Positions 7,943 through 17,453 are shown, numbered from the stretch's first letter. The stretch: 46,338 bases of DNA from Kaistella haifensis DSM 19056 (GCF_000735695.2 NZ_JASZ02000020.1:1-46338); one strand, 5' to 3'. Notes: a model not told the origin generated them from the letters alone. Numbers and translations: made by a program.

Positions 7943-9720
7943 TACATTCTGTCAACCGTTCCGATTCCCAGTAGTTCTAGGCCTTTGCGGATGGTTTTTC
8001 CGGTAAGGGCGGATAATTCGAGACGGAAGTTTTTTGTGTTTTCGTTTTCTTGGTTGAGGATCGGATTGTTCTGGTAGAACGAGTTGTAAGATTTCACCAA
8101 CTCATAAACATAATTGGCAACCAATGCCGGCGAAAGGGTTTCCGCTGCTTTGGCAATCACCTCCTTGAAGTTGGAAAGATTCATCACCAATTCCTTCTCA
8201 TAATCGTTCATTTCGTACTCGGCAATCGTTTGGTCCGCATAGTTGGCTTTGTTCAGCAACGATTGAATTCTCGCATAAGTGTATTGAATAAAAGGCCCTG
8301 TATTTCCGTTAAAATCAATACTTTCTTTTGGATTGAAGAGCATTTTTTTCTTCGGATCTACTTTCAGCATGAAATATTTCAAGGCGCCTAAACCTACTGT
8401 TTCGTAAGATTTTTCTTTGTCTGCCTCAGACAGGTTTTCCAATTTGCCCAATTCTTCGGCTTTTTCCTTGGCGGTTTCTACCATTTCCTGCATCAAATCA
8501 TCAGCATCTACCACTGTTCCTTCACGGGATTTCATTTTTCCTTCTGGCAATTCTACCATTCCGTACGAAAGGTGGAAAAGGTTTTCTGCCCAGCTGTAGC
8601 CCATTTTCTTTAGGATCTTGAACAGCACATCGAAGTGATAGTCTTGTTCGTTTCCTACGGTATAAATCAATTTCTGTATGTTATTTTCCTTGAATCGCTG
8701 AACAGCAGTTCCCAAATCTTGAGTCATATAAACCGAAGTTCCATCGGAGCGAAGGAGTAATTTCTGATCCAAACCTTCGTCGGTAAGGTCGCACCACACC
8801 GATCCGTCGTCTTTGCGATAAAGCACACCGCTGATTAAACCTTCCTGGATAAGATCTTTTCCTAAAAGATAAGTATTGCTTTCATACTGAACTTGATCGA
8901 AATCTACGCCCAATCTTTGATAGGTTGCACCGAAGCCTTCATATACCCAGCTGTTCATCTCTTTCCAAAGCGAGCGTACTTTTTCGTCTCCTTTTTCCCA
9001 GTCGAGCAACATTTTTTGAGCTTCAAGAATAATAGGAGCTTGCTTTTTGGCAACGTCTTCATCATATCCTTGCTCCTTCAGTTCGGCGATTTCTTTCTTA
9101 TAGTGTTGATCGAATTCTACATAATAATTCCCCACAAACTTATCCCCTTTAATTTGGGTGGATTGTGGAGTTTCACCATTTCCGTAACGTTCCCAAGCAA
9201 GCATCGATTTGCAGATGTGGATTCCTCGGTCGTTGATAATTTGGGTTTTGATAACATCGTATCCGTCTGCTTTAAGGATTTGTGCTACCGAATATCCCAA
9301 TAGATTATTTCGGATATGTCCCAAGTGAAGGGGTTTGTTGGTATTGGGTGAAGAATATTCCACCATGACGGTTTCGTTCTTTGGAGCTGCTTGATCGAAG
9401 TTTTCTTTGGTAGATTTAAAATTCTCTAAAAAGAAACTTTTCTTAATGGTTAGGTTAAGGAAACCTTTCACCACATTGTAGCTTTCCACAAGATCGGATT
9501 GCGTAGAAAGGGCATCACCCAGTTCCATTGCGATAAGGTCCGGACTTTTCTTCAATACCTTCACGAGAGGGAAGGTCACGATCGTAAAGTCGCCTTCAAA
9601 CTCTGATTTGTTTTGCTGTACCTCAAGCTTGATGGAATTCGGATGATTCACATCATCAACCTGAAAAACCGATTGAATAACCTCCGCGATTTTATCTTCA
9701 ATGATATCTTTAATATTCAT
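7942..9720 (-). CDS. argS: Arginine-tRNA ligase
   Basis: A 592-residue class I aminoacyl-tRNA synthetase. The order of parts is an N-terminal Arg-specific domain (LEVQQNKSEFEGDFTI region), the HIGH-type signature HLGHIRNN (residues 132-139), the KMSK-equivalent region MKSREGTV typical of ArgRS, and a C-terminal helical anticodon-binding DALR domain. The frame can be extended 23 codons further upstream, but the extension lacks family features and covers the promoter; the ATG at 9720 begins MNIKDIIEDKI, which fits family N-termini. It is the first gene of the argS-menE-arfB transcript. Confidence 0.95.
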   Translation of the reverse strand: MNIKDIIEDKIAEVIQSVFQVDDVNHPNSIKLEVQQNKSEFEGDFTIVTFPLVKVLKKSPDLIAMELGDALSTQSDLVESYNVVKGFLNLTIKKSFFLENFKSTKENFDQAAPKNETVMVEYSSPNTNKPLHLGHIRNNLLGYSVAQILKADGYDVIKTQIINDRGIHICKSMLAWERYGNGETPQSTQIKGDKFVGNYYVEFDQHYKKEIAELKEQGYDEDVAKKQAPIILEAQKMLLDWEKGDEKVRSLWKEMNSWVYEGFGATYQRLGVDFDQVQYESNTYLLGKDLIQEGLISGVLYRKDDGSVWCDLTDEGLDQKLLLRSDGTSVYMTQDLGTAVQRFKENNIQKLIYTVGNEQDYHFDVLFKILKKMGYSWAENLFHLSYGMVELPEGKMKSREGTVVDADDLMQEMVETAKEKAEELGKLENLSEADKEKSYETVGLGALKYFMLKVDPKKKMLFNPKESIDFNGNTGPFIQYTYARIQSLLNKANYADQTIAEYEMNDYEKELVMNLSNFKEVIAKAAETLSPALVANYVYELVKSYNSFYQNNPILNQENENTKNFRLELSALTGKTIRKGLELLGIGTVDRM

Positions 9721-9737
9721 GTTACAATTTTGAATGA

Positions 9738-9745
9738 CAAATATA
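9738..9745 (-). promoter_or_regulatory. Candidate -7 box of argS
   Basis: TATATTTG on the minus strand matches TAnnTTTG and lies 18 bases before the chosen argS start. It follows directly after the terminator of the SusD gene. Confidence 0.55.
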
Positions 9746-9755
9746 CGGAAATAAA

Positions 9756-9778
9756 AAAACCACTCCGAAGAGTGGTTT
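9756..9778 (-). terminator. Terminator of the susCD operon
   Basis: AACCACTC and GAGTGGTT form an 8-bp stem with a four-base loop; on the minus strand it is followed by seven T residues. Confidence 0.9.
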
Positions 9779-9802
9779 GGAATTATCATAAACTAATTCA
9801 AA

Positions 9803-11422
9803 TTAGTTTTTGTCCCAGATTAGTTTGGTGCTCATTTTATCACCTCCTATAGCTGTTGCTGCTGCAGCGTAGTTTTGAGGATTCAACGTTTGAATTAATG
9901 TTGGATAATACAATCTTGTCGGTAAATCTGTAAGATCTGCAATTAGTGGTTCAAACATGTAAGTAGTTGCTCCTTCAAACGGTACATTCAATGTTCCTGT
10001 TTCGCCAGGAAGTAAAAGAACAGAGGTGTCAGGATATCCAGTTCTTCTGTAATCCGCCCAAGCTTCGTATGGTTGCATGAATAAAGCAACATACTTTTGT
10101 GTCATTACATTTTCAGCATTCGCTGGGGGTAAAGAATTTACGAATGCATCTATATCTGCACTATTAACTCCCCACTTTTCCATAGAAGCTCTAACTCCCT
10201 TTTCATAATTAGACTGGCTCCAACCATTGGCCTCACTTAAAAGGAATTCAACCTCAGAATATTCCATTAAGATTTCAGTATAGTCTTGTTTGTAAACATG
10301 CTTACTAAAGAAGTTTGATTGCTCTGCTTGTGACGTAGATAAAGATTGATCTAGACCATATGGCTGCCCTATGTAAAGGCTAAGATCTGTAGACTCAGAC
10401 AGAGAACCATCAATTATCCTCTCTTTTAGAGTCTTGTCTGGATTAGCTGCGATTTCCTCATCTGATAATTTATTCTTAGATACATATTTAAAAAGTCTAG
10501 GATCCAGACCAAAGCTCGCTGTATTTCCTTTTAGGAGATCAATAAATGTTTTAGAAACAGAGAAATCGGATCTCTCAAGGAAGTCTTGAAACAGGGGTGA
10601 AGGGTTGGTACGATTGTTTTCGTAGGTTACACCAACATTATCATCATTGGAAGTCATTAAACCTCCTGCAATGGCAGAAGCGATATGTGCTTCCGCACCA
10701 GGAACTACTCCTTTAACTCTTGTTGCAACACGAAGTCTCAATGAATTTGCAAATTTCACCAATTTTTCTGCGTCCCCGCCGAAAAGAAGGTCACCTTGGG
10801 TAAAGACAGGTTTTCCAACTTCAACCATTGCAGCTGCCTCCTGCAATTCTTTCATAATGTCTGCATACACTTTCTGTTGGGATGCAAATTTTGGCTTAAG
10901 AAATTCTTCTACATTCAATGCCTGAAAATCTGCGTCTTTATTCCCATAAGAATAGTAAGGAATATCACCAAAAGTATCTGCAAGGTTTAAAAATACGTAA
11001 GAAAGCATAACTCTTGACGCAGCAATCTGATTTTTATTGGATCCATACGCACTTGCGGCTACAGCTGTTTGAGGATTTGTGTTGATATCAATAATTTGCT
11101 TATAATTAGACGCTGCACCGTAAAGGTTTCTCCATAGCGCATCACCACTCGTAAGACGGTATTGATATCTGTCTTCTTCTGTATATGCGGTTTGCGCTGA
11201 ATATTGCATCCATGGTAATGCTACTCTTGCAGACTCGAAGGAATTTCTTGTCGCGTCAGTCACTGCCTTATTCGCAGCGTTATAAATACCGTAAGTAAGT
11301 GCTACTTCCGGGTTATTAGGATTCGTATTGATTTCTTCAAAGCTGTCTGAACAACTCACAACCGCAGTTGTGGTAAAGAATGCTGATGCTAATACGAATG
11401 CATATCTTTTAATATTTTTCAT
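9803..11422 (-). CDS. SusD/RagB family nutrient-binding outer-membrane lipoprotein
   Basis: A 539-residue surface lipoprotein that forms the lid of a SusCD transporter. The signal peptide ends in the lipobox VVSC with Cys24 as the lipidated residue, followed by the SusD start pattern (EEINTNPNNPEVA). The sequence belongs to the SusD-like subgroup seen in many Flavobacteriia rather than to starch-binding SusD; the ligand cannot be predicted. It lies 8 bases after the SusC gene and ends at a strong terminator. No glycan-degrading enzyme, sensor or sigma/anti-sigma gene is next to it, so this is an orphan pair that could import peptides as well as glycans. Confidence 0.92.
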   Translation of the reverse strand: MKNIKRYAFVLASAFFTTTAVVSCSDSFEEINTNPNNPEVALTYGIYNAANKAVTDATRNSFESARVALPWMQYSAQTAYTEEDRYQYRLTSGDALWRNLYGAASNYKQIIDINTNPQTAVAASAYGSNKNQIAASRVMLSYVFLNLADTFGDIPYYSYGNKDADFQALNVEEFLKPKFASQQKVYADIMKELQEAAAMVEVGKPVFTQGDLLFGGDAEKLVKFANSLRLRVATRVKGVVPGAEAHIASAIAGGLMTSNDDNVGVTYENNRTNPSPLFQDFLERSDFSVSKTFIDLLKGNTASFGLDPRLFKYVSKNKLSDEEIAANPDKTLKERIIDGSLSESTDLSLYIGQPYGLDQSLSTSQAEQSNFFSKHVYKQDYTEILMEYSEVEFLLSEANGWSQSNYEKGVRASMEKWGVNSADIDAFVNSLPPANAENVMTQKYVALFMQPYEAWADYRRTGYPDTSVLLLPGETGTLNVPFEGATTYMFEPLIADLTDLPTRLYYPTLIQTLNPQNYAAAATAIGGDKMSTKLIWDKN

Positions 11423-11430
11423 TGTTATAA

Positions 11431-14349
11431 TTAAAATTTAAAGTTTACGTTTACACCATATTGTCTTGTTGAAGGAAGTGAACCTCCTTCGAGACCTTGA
11501 ATGTTACCGGAACCGTAACTTGTGTTTTCAGGATCCATACCCTTCCAGTCAAGTCCCCATGCAAATAAGTTTCTACCAAACGCGGTAATTCTTACACCTT
11601 CCAAGAATCCTCCAATTAGAGATTTCGGCAGGTCGTAACCTAAGGTAAGATCTCTAAGTTTGATATAATCTGCATCAAAAACATTAAGTGCGTCCACTGT
11701 GTTGTAGTGCATTGCGCCGTATTGTTGTGCAGTAAGTTTACGAGTGTTTGGACTTCCGTTTGCTAATACACCCTCCAAGATAATTCCCTGCGATCTGTCT
11801 CCGCCAAGTGTGGATTCTTCGATCATACCAGAATACATTCCCCACATATGCGAAGTTGAGAAATATTTTCCACCTTTTTGCATATCGAACAAGAAAGATA
11901 AGGTAAAGTTCTTGTATTTTACGGTATTTCTTAGCCCCATTGTGTAATCAGGCAGTGTTGATCCTAAGTTTTTGATACTAGAAGGTGCATATCTACCATT
12001 AGATGCAATAATTTTGTTTCCGTTTGCATCATAAGTAAAGTCTGTACCATAGATAGAACCATAAGATTCTCCCTTAACAGCCATTAATCTTGCTCTGAAC
12101 GGTGCAGTAGTAAGCTGATAAGTCTCTACGTCCTCATATAGTTCTTCAATAACGTTATCATTCTTAGCGAAATTCCAGTTTAGCGTCCAGCTAAAATCAT
12201 CAGATTTTACCGGTGTTGCCCAAACCATTGCTTCGACACCTTTGTTATTGATTTTACCGGCATTAACTAGTTGGCTTCTAAAACCTGTTGCAGGATCAAT
12301 AGTTAAAGGAAGGATTGCATCTGTAATGTTTACATCATAGTAAGTTACATCAAATCCTAACCTGTTTCGTAAGAAGTTAACCTCAATACCAATCTCTTTG
12401 GTATCTTTCATTTCCGGTCTTAATTCCTTGTTGTTGTTCTGCGTAGTCAAGGTATATCGAGGGGAGCCTGCGAAATTAATGGGTTGGTTGAAGAAATTGT
12501 TTATTTGGTAAGGATCTGTATCACTTGCCACTTTTGCCCAACCTGCTCTAATTTTACCAAAAGACAACCAATTTGCGTCAATAAGATTAGAGAAAACGAA
12601 ACTACCAGTAACAGATGGATAAAAACCATCGTGAACAGTCGTGGAGAACCAGTCGTTTCTTCCAGTAGCTTCAAGGAATAATGTTTCTTTAAATCCTAAT
12701 GATAACGATCCAAAAACTGAATGCACCATTTTGTTAAAGTCGTCATTTTGCGCTAAAGGAGTTTCCACACTGTTTTTAAGGTTATAGAAATTTGGCTGAA
12801 CCAATCCTCCAACTGTTTGGCCAAATATTCTTGAAAGTCTGCTATTTCGGATATTTCCCCCTATAAATGTTTGTAATGAAAAATCATCAGAGATTTTTGG
12901 ATTCCAGTGTACTCTACCTTCATAGTTGTACTCGCTGAAAGTTCTTGTACTGGTTGCATAGCCAGAGGTTGACTGAGAACCGATAGCAACACGGGAATCA
13001 TTATCCTGAGAATACATATCCGCGTACACTTTTCCGACGGCATATAAATTAGGTAGAATTTTGTATGTTAAACCTACATTACCAAAGAATCTGTTTCTCT
13101 TATCGTTTGCAACATTTTCATAGATTGTCCAGTAAGGGTTGTCAGAGTATTTTGGAGTTGCATCGTCCCAAGCTGTTCTGTTCCAGCTTCTTTGCATCCC
13201 ATTTGCTAATTTATAGTCTTTCAGTTTAGAGAAATCTAATTGTCTTTGCCCCCACTGGAAAAATTTTTGAGCTACGGAGTTGTCGCCGTAACCCTGTTCA
13301 GGTCTATTGAAACCGTGGGTTTGTACAAAATTAATTGAAGTTTCTATCTTTAGTTTTTCAGAAAGTTCACTGTTTGCATTGATATTGAAATTGTGCTTTT
13401 CAATTGAAGAGTTCGGAACGACACCATTGATGTTAGTATTGGTATAAGAGACTCTCAGGTTTGACTTCTCAAAAGATTTTGCTACAGACAGGTTATTCGT
13501 ATACTGTGTCCCAACCTCAAAAAAGGAATCAACATCATTTTCAGATGCTACCCATGGGATGGTCTTCATATAGTCATTGGCAAATTCAGGATCAAATGCA
13601 TTCCAAGGAAGGTAATACAAGTTTGGATCAAAACGTGGTCCCCAGCTTTCATCCATCCCATAATCGGCAATATTATAAGTAACGCCACCAATTGTTGCAG
13701 TTGGAAGAGAATTCGCTAAACCACCACCGTAGAGTTTTTGTAATTGCGGATAAATATATATACTCTCGAAAGATACACCTGTGTTAAATTCTACATTAGT
13801 TCTTCCTTTTTTCGCACTTTTGGTTGTGTATAAAATCACTCCATTACTCGCTCTGGATCCATAAAGTGCAGCAGCTGGACCACCTTTAAGTACCGTTACT
13901 GATTCAATATCATCTGGGTTAATGTCAAATGCGGCATCGCCATAATCTCTACCACCTGATCCTCTTTGAGTGTCAACATTATTCACGTTGCTGTTGTCCA
14001 ATGGAACGCCGTCAACGATGATTAAGGGTCTGTTTTCACCTGTGATAGAACTGATTCCTCTCATGGTAATTCTTGTGGAGCCACCCATACTAGAAGGAGA
14101 AGTTACTTGTACACCGGCTACATTACCTGAAAGAGCACTTAATGCATTAGTTTGACCAGCTTCTGAAATGTTCTCTCCCGAAATCTCCTGAGATGCATAT
14201 CCCAAAGATTTTTTTTCTCTTTTAATACCCAAGGCTGTTACTACAACGCCTTCGATATCTTGCGTTTTTGTGGTATCTACCTGTGCATTCACCAAAGCAA
14301 ATGACGAAGTCAAAACTACCGCTAAAACGCTTGTTGTTAGTTTTTTCAT
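11431..14349 (-). CDS. SusC/RagA family TonB-linked outer-membrane protein
   Basis: A 972-residue TonB-dependent channel. After a signal peptide (cleavage near residue 22) comes a short linker and the motif GVVVTALGIKREKKSLGYA, then the plug domain (RITMRGISS, PLIIVDGVPLDN) and the beta-barrel, ending in an aromatic residue (YGVNVNFKF) as outer-membrane barrels do. The carboxypeptidase-regulatory-like domain that usually precedes the plug in SusC proteins is missing, and so is a TonB-interaction extension domain. It is cotranscribed with the SusD gene, which follows within 8 bases. Confidence 0.92.
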   Translation of the reverse strand: MKKLTTSVLAVVLTSSFALVNAQVDTTKTQDIEGVVVTALGIKREKKSLGYASQEISGENISEAGQTNALSALSGNVAGVQVTSPSSMGGSTRITMRGISSITGENRPLIIVDGVPLDNSNVNNVDTQRGSGGRDYGDAAFDINPDDIESVTVLKGGPAAALYGSRASNGVILYTTKSAKKGRTNVEFNTGVSFESIYIYPQLQKLYGGGLANSLPTATIGGVTYNIADYGMDESWGPRFDPNLYYLPWNAFDPEFANDYMKTIPWVASENDVDSFFEVGTQYTNNLSVAKSFEKSNLRVSYTNTNINGVVPNSSIEKHNFNINANSELSEKLKIETSINFVQTHGFNRPEQGYGDNSVAQKFFQWGQRQLDFSKLKDYKLANGMQRSWNRTAWDDATPKYSDNPYWTIYENVANDKRNRFFGNVGLTYKILPNLYAVGKVYADMYSQDNDSRVAIGSQSTSGYATSTRTFSEYNYEGRVHWNPKISDDFSLQTFIGGNIRNSRLSRIFGQTVGGLVQPNFYNLKNSVETPLAQNDDFNKMVHSVFGSLSLGFKETLFLEATGRNDWFSTTVHDGFYPSVTGSFVFSNLIDANWLSFGKIRAGWAKVASDTDPYQINNFFNQPINFAGSPRYTLTTQNNNKELRPEMKDTKEIGIEVNFLRNRLGFDVTYYDVNITDAILPLTIDPATGFRSQLVNAGKINNKGVEAMVWATPVKSDDFSWTLNWNFAKNDNVIEELYEDVETYQLTTAPFRARLMAVKGESYGSIYGTDFTYDANGNKIIASNGRYAPSSIKNLGSTLPDYTMGLRNTVKYKNFTLSFLFDMQKGGKYFSTSHMWGMYSGMIEESTLGGDRSQGIILEGVLANGSPNTRKLTAQQYGAMHYNTVDALNVFDADYIKLRDLTLGYDLPKSLIGGFLEGVRITAFGRNLFAWGLDWKGMDPENTSYGSGNIQGLEGGSLPSTRQYGVNVNFKF

Positions 14350-14374
14350 ATCAAATTAAATTTTTTCATTGGAG

Positions 14375-14406
14375 CAAATGTGCAAAACTTTCTTAATATA
14401 ACCAAA
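14375..14406 (-). promoter_or_regulatory. Promoter of susCD
   Basis: On the minus strand TTTG (14403-14406) is followed after 20 bases by CACATTTG (14375-14382), one base away from TAnnTTTG. The spacing fits the Bacteroidota -33/-7 arrangement, and the susC start is about 25 bases downstream. Confidence 0.6.
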
Positions 14407-14886
14407 CTTTTTGTTAATTATTTCTTAATAATCTAACATTTTTATGGGTTCTATGTGTTTTTACTAATATTTTCGGGTTTTCTGTTAATTTGTCAAAATT
14501 AAGGGGTGTTTTTTGATGATTTTAACTTAAATATTAACTTAATGTTAAATTATCGATTTTTTTTAACTTGTTTTTTCTTTAATGTTGTAAATATTTTTAG
14601 GTTAATTTAACTTAATTTCAATTTAAAACATATATGTTTTTGCGTCTGTTTTTTCGCTGAAATTAGCTGCTTATATTCAAATTCCTCTTTGTTTTCTCTC
14701 TTTTCCATTTTTTTTATGCCATCTTTCCAGTTTTTAGTGGTTTGGGTTCATTCAATGCTGAATGTTGGCTTCTATCGTTATTCATCTTTATATTCCTCTG
14801 AAAGTTTGTATTTTTACCTCTCGATTTTTTGTCTAATAATCAGTTGTGTTTAGAGGAGAAGTGATTTATTGAAAGTAGTTTAATAT
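14407..14886. other. AT-rich intergenic stretch upstream of susCD
   Basis: About 480 bases with many TTAA and T-rich words, no open frame of note and no recognisable RNA gene. It may hold regulatory sites for susCD, but none could be identified. Confidence 0.5.
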
Positions 14887-15192
14887 GACTTAGGAAGCGG
14901 AGGCGTTAAGAAATTTTATAGAATTCCCGTTAAAAAACCTGCCGAAGGCAAGGTTCGCTGATTCCTTAAAAAAATAAAAAAGATGAAGCAAATTCCCACT
15001 GTTTGAGTGGCGGCCAAAATATAGTTTTATAAAACCCTTGTCTTTTCGCCCGAAACCGCTTGCGGTTCGCTGATTCAAAAGAAAAGAATAAAAAGAAGAA
15101 GCAGTTTTGGGGATTTTAGGGAATACTTTAAAATTTTAGCCGGAGTTTCCAGTCTTGAACTTTTGGTTCTTTTTGTTTCAAGACAAAAGAAC
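14887..15192. repeat. Modular intergenic repeat, copy A
   Basis: Three modules in order. M1 (14887-14913) begins GACTTAGGAAGCGGAGGCGT. M2 (14929-15014) has the hairpin AACCTGCC/GGCAAGGTT and ends GTTTGAGTGGCGGC. M3 (15047-15192) has the hairpin AACCGC/GCGGTT and ends in an inverted repeat built on GTTCTTTT and AAAAGAAC. Related copies B and C follow at 15965 and 16374 in the same direction. A minus-strand open frame inside (14890-15078) runs through the hairpins and is very unlikely to be a gene. Confidence 0.85.
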
Positions 15193-15264
15193 ATATAATC
15201 AAATAGTTATGTTTTTTTTACTAAATGCACAACATGGGTCTAATATTATAGTTATATCAGTTTT

Positions 15265-15864
15265 ATGGAATTGTTAAAAAGCTGGTCTCAGCAATATATT
15301 GAAGCGGGTTGCGATGAAGTAGGTAGGGGTTGCTTATGCGGTCCGGTAGTGGCGGCTGCGGTGATTATTGATGAGGATTTTCAGCAAAATTTAATCAATG
15401 ATTCCAAAAAACTCACCTTCAAAACCAGGTTGCAGTTAGACGACTACATCCGGAACAATGTGGTCGATTATGCCATTGCAGAGGTCGCCCCGGATTTTAT
15501 CGATGAGCATAATATTCTGAATGCAAGTATTCACGCCATGCATTTGGCATTGGATCAGCTCACCACCCGACCGAAATTCATCCTTGTTGATGGCAATAAG
15601 TTTCACCCTTATCCTTTCATTCCTCATCAATGCATCATCAAAGGGGATTCTAAATTCCTTTCCATCGCGGCGGCATCTATTTTAGCAAAAAACTACAGAG
15701 ACAGGATGATGATCGCGCTTCACAAAGATTTCCCAGATTATGGCTGGGCTACCAATATGGGCTATGCTACCAAGCAACATCAGCAAGCTTTGAACAAGTA
15801 CGGTCCCACCATTCATCACCGACGATCTTTCCGTCTCGATTACACCATCGACATTATCAAGTAG
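15265..15864 (+). CDS. rnhB: Ribonuclease HII
   Basis: A 199-residue enzyme that cleaves the RNA strand of RNA-DNA hybrids and single ribonucleotides in DNA. The N-terminal motif AGCDEVGRGCLCGPV carries Asp17 and Glu18; VDGNKF carries Asp109, and KGDSKFLSIAAASILAK carries Asp128, completing the catalytic set. The length is typical for RNase HII. It stands alone on the plus strand between two copies of the modular repeat. Confidence 0.95.
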   Translation: MELLKSWSQQYIEAGCDEVGRGCLCGPVVAAAVIIDEDFQQNLINDSKKLTFKTRLQLDDYIRNNVVDYAIAEVAPDFIDEHNILNASIHAMHLALDQLTTRPKFILVDGNKFHPYPFIPHQCIIKGDSKFLSIAAASILAKNYRDRMMIALHKDFPDYGWATNMGYATKQHQQALNKYGPTIHHRRSFRLDYTIDIIK

Positions 15865-15964
15865 CTCCTTCGTGGGTGTTTGTTTTTTTTAATGTTTTAA
15901 ATTTAATTAGGGATGCTTTGTTATTAAATAGAGCAATCAGCATTGTAAACAATCACTTAATTAC

Positions 15965-16267
15965 GACCTAGTAAGTGGAGACGTTAAGGAAATAAATTGC
16001 AAGATAATTGAGCGATTGATTTTGAAAGCGTAGCGTCTTTGTATTTCAAAAAAAATCTTTTCATAAAACAAAAACTTTTGATGCTTTTGCGGTTAAAAAA
16101 ACTTTAGCAGACTAATCTTTTTTCCGCCCGAAACCGCTTGCGGTTCGCTGACTCAAAAGAAAATATCAAAAGATCAGCAATTTTGGGGATTTTGGGACTT
16201 CTTGTTTATTTTTAGTCGAGCTTCCAGTCTTGATCTTTTGGTACTTTTGCATCAAGGCAAAAGTACA
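15965..16267. repeat. Modular intergenic repeat, copy B (M2 replaced)
   Basis: M1 (from 15965, GACCTAGTAAGTGGAGACGT) and M3 (16124-16267) are present. In place of M2 there is another module containing AAAAACTTTTGATGCTTTTG, the same word as in the repeats at 6205 and 6364. M3 differs from copy C at only one base over about 144. The 3' end is the perfect inverted repeat GTACTTTTGC (16241-16250) and GCAAAAGTAC (16257-16266). Confidence 0.85.
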
Positions 16268-16373
16268 GTGCAACACAAATCACTTACAATGGCTATAGCT
16301 TACACAAAACCATTGCTACCGTTTAAGTTCTCCGTTTATTAAATTCAAATCCTTTCTTTTACATAGTCAATGA

Positions 16374-16678
16374 ACGACCTAGGAAGCGGAGACGTTAAGA
16401 AAATAAATAAGAAGTCCGTTAAGAAACCTGCCGAAGGCAAGGTTCGCTGATTCCTTAAAAAAATAAAAAAGATGAAGCAAATCCCCACTGTTTGAGTGGC
16501 GGCAATAATCTTGTTTAGCAGATTAATCTTGTTTCCGCCCGAAACCGCTTGCGGTTCGCTGACTCAAAAGAAAATATCAAAAGATCAGCAATTTTGGGGA
16601 TTTTAGGACTTCTTGTTTATTTTTAGTCGAGCTTCCAGTCTTGATCTTTTGGTACTTTTGCATCAAGGCAAAAGTACA
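16374..16678. repeat. Modular intergenic repeat, copy C
   Basis: M1 begins at 16374-16376, M2 spans 16418-16503 (two differences from copy A by eye) and M3 spans 16535-16678. The terminal inverted repeat is GTACTTTTGC (16652-16661) and GCAAAAGTAC (16668-16677), with loop ATCAAG. Confidence 0.85.
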
Positions 16679-16712
16679 GAAGACTACAAAACATATACAA
16701 TGCGCATGTATA

Positions 16713-17453
16713 TTATTCTTTTATCTCAATCCTCCCTCCCCAAAAATAGCTATTCGCTGTAGTGAGCAACTCCCCATTTTGCTGTACACGCGACTGCTGA
16801 AAACGGATTTCACCAATCACAAACAACAGTTGTCCTTCAGGAAGCTCTGTTAAGGTAAAGCGGGTTTCCTCAATCTGCTTTCCGGGATAAACTTCCAAAG
16901 TCACTTCTTTTAACAATTCGACATTCGGGTAATTTTCCAGATCGGGGAGTGCGGCGATACAAATAATGCGCAATTTTGCAGTGTGTGTTTTTGGGGGAGC
17001 TTTCAGTTCTCGGTTCCACACTAGTTTCGGAATGGCGATGGTCATCGAGCGCATTTCTGCATCCAACTGTATTTGCGGAAAAAAGCGACAGGTGTTTTGC
17101 CACTCAAGATGTCTGTTAAACCCGAAACCTTCCATCAATTTCGGATTCCCTTCCACAATCGAAACATCACCTTGCAGGGTGTGCCTGTGACTCGTTGCCA
17201 TTTTATAGAACTGACTTCGATGTCGGTAGGCGTAGCGGTCATCGGTTACGAGTTTACACAATTGCATCAGCTTTCGGCGGTACTGCGCATCTCGCTTGCT
17301 GATGTACCCGAAAATACCTGCCGCTTTTTTTGTGTTTGCGCTCTGTCTTACTTGGTCTGGTTTACTTCGGACAACATTTCGATCGCCTTGGTTTACAAAA
17401 ACCAAATTCGATATTCCCCCACTGATTAATCCGTTTTTACTCAATCGTGCCAT
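16713..17453 (-). CDS. Hypothetical protein, possibly DUF6266-like
   Basis: A 246-residue protein of unknown function. The start is set at the ATG at 17453, which begins MARLSKNGLISGGISNLVFV; a longer frame reaches 17513, but the extra 20 residues look like untranslated leader. The N-terminal pattern (basic start, a glycine-rich ISGGISN segment, then VRSKPDQVRQS and TKKAAGIFG) resembles the Bacteroidota family DUF6266 from memory. There is no signal peptide and no transmembrane segment. The C-terminal half looks beta-rich with alternating hydrophobic residues. It has no operon partner and follows repeat copy C directly. Confidence 0.65.
   Translation of the reverse strand: MARLSKNGLISGGISNLVFVNQGDRNVVRSKPDQVRQSANTKKAAGIFGYISKRDAQYRRKLMQLCKLVTDDRYAYRHRSQFYKMATSHRHTLQGDVSIVEGNPKLMEGFGFNRHLEWQNTCRFFPQIQLDAEMRSMTIAIPKLVWNRELKAPPKTHTAKLRIICIAALPDLENYPNVELLKEVTLEVYPGKQIEETRFTLTELPEGQLLFVIGEIRFQQSRVQQNGELLTTANSYFWGGRIEIKE

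Noticed and set aside
14890-15078. Minus-strand frame of 62 codons inside repeat copy A
   Set aside because: It runs through the hairpins of a dispersed repeat, and the related copies do not keep the frame.
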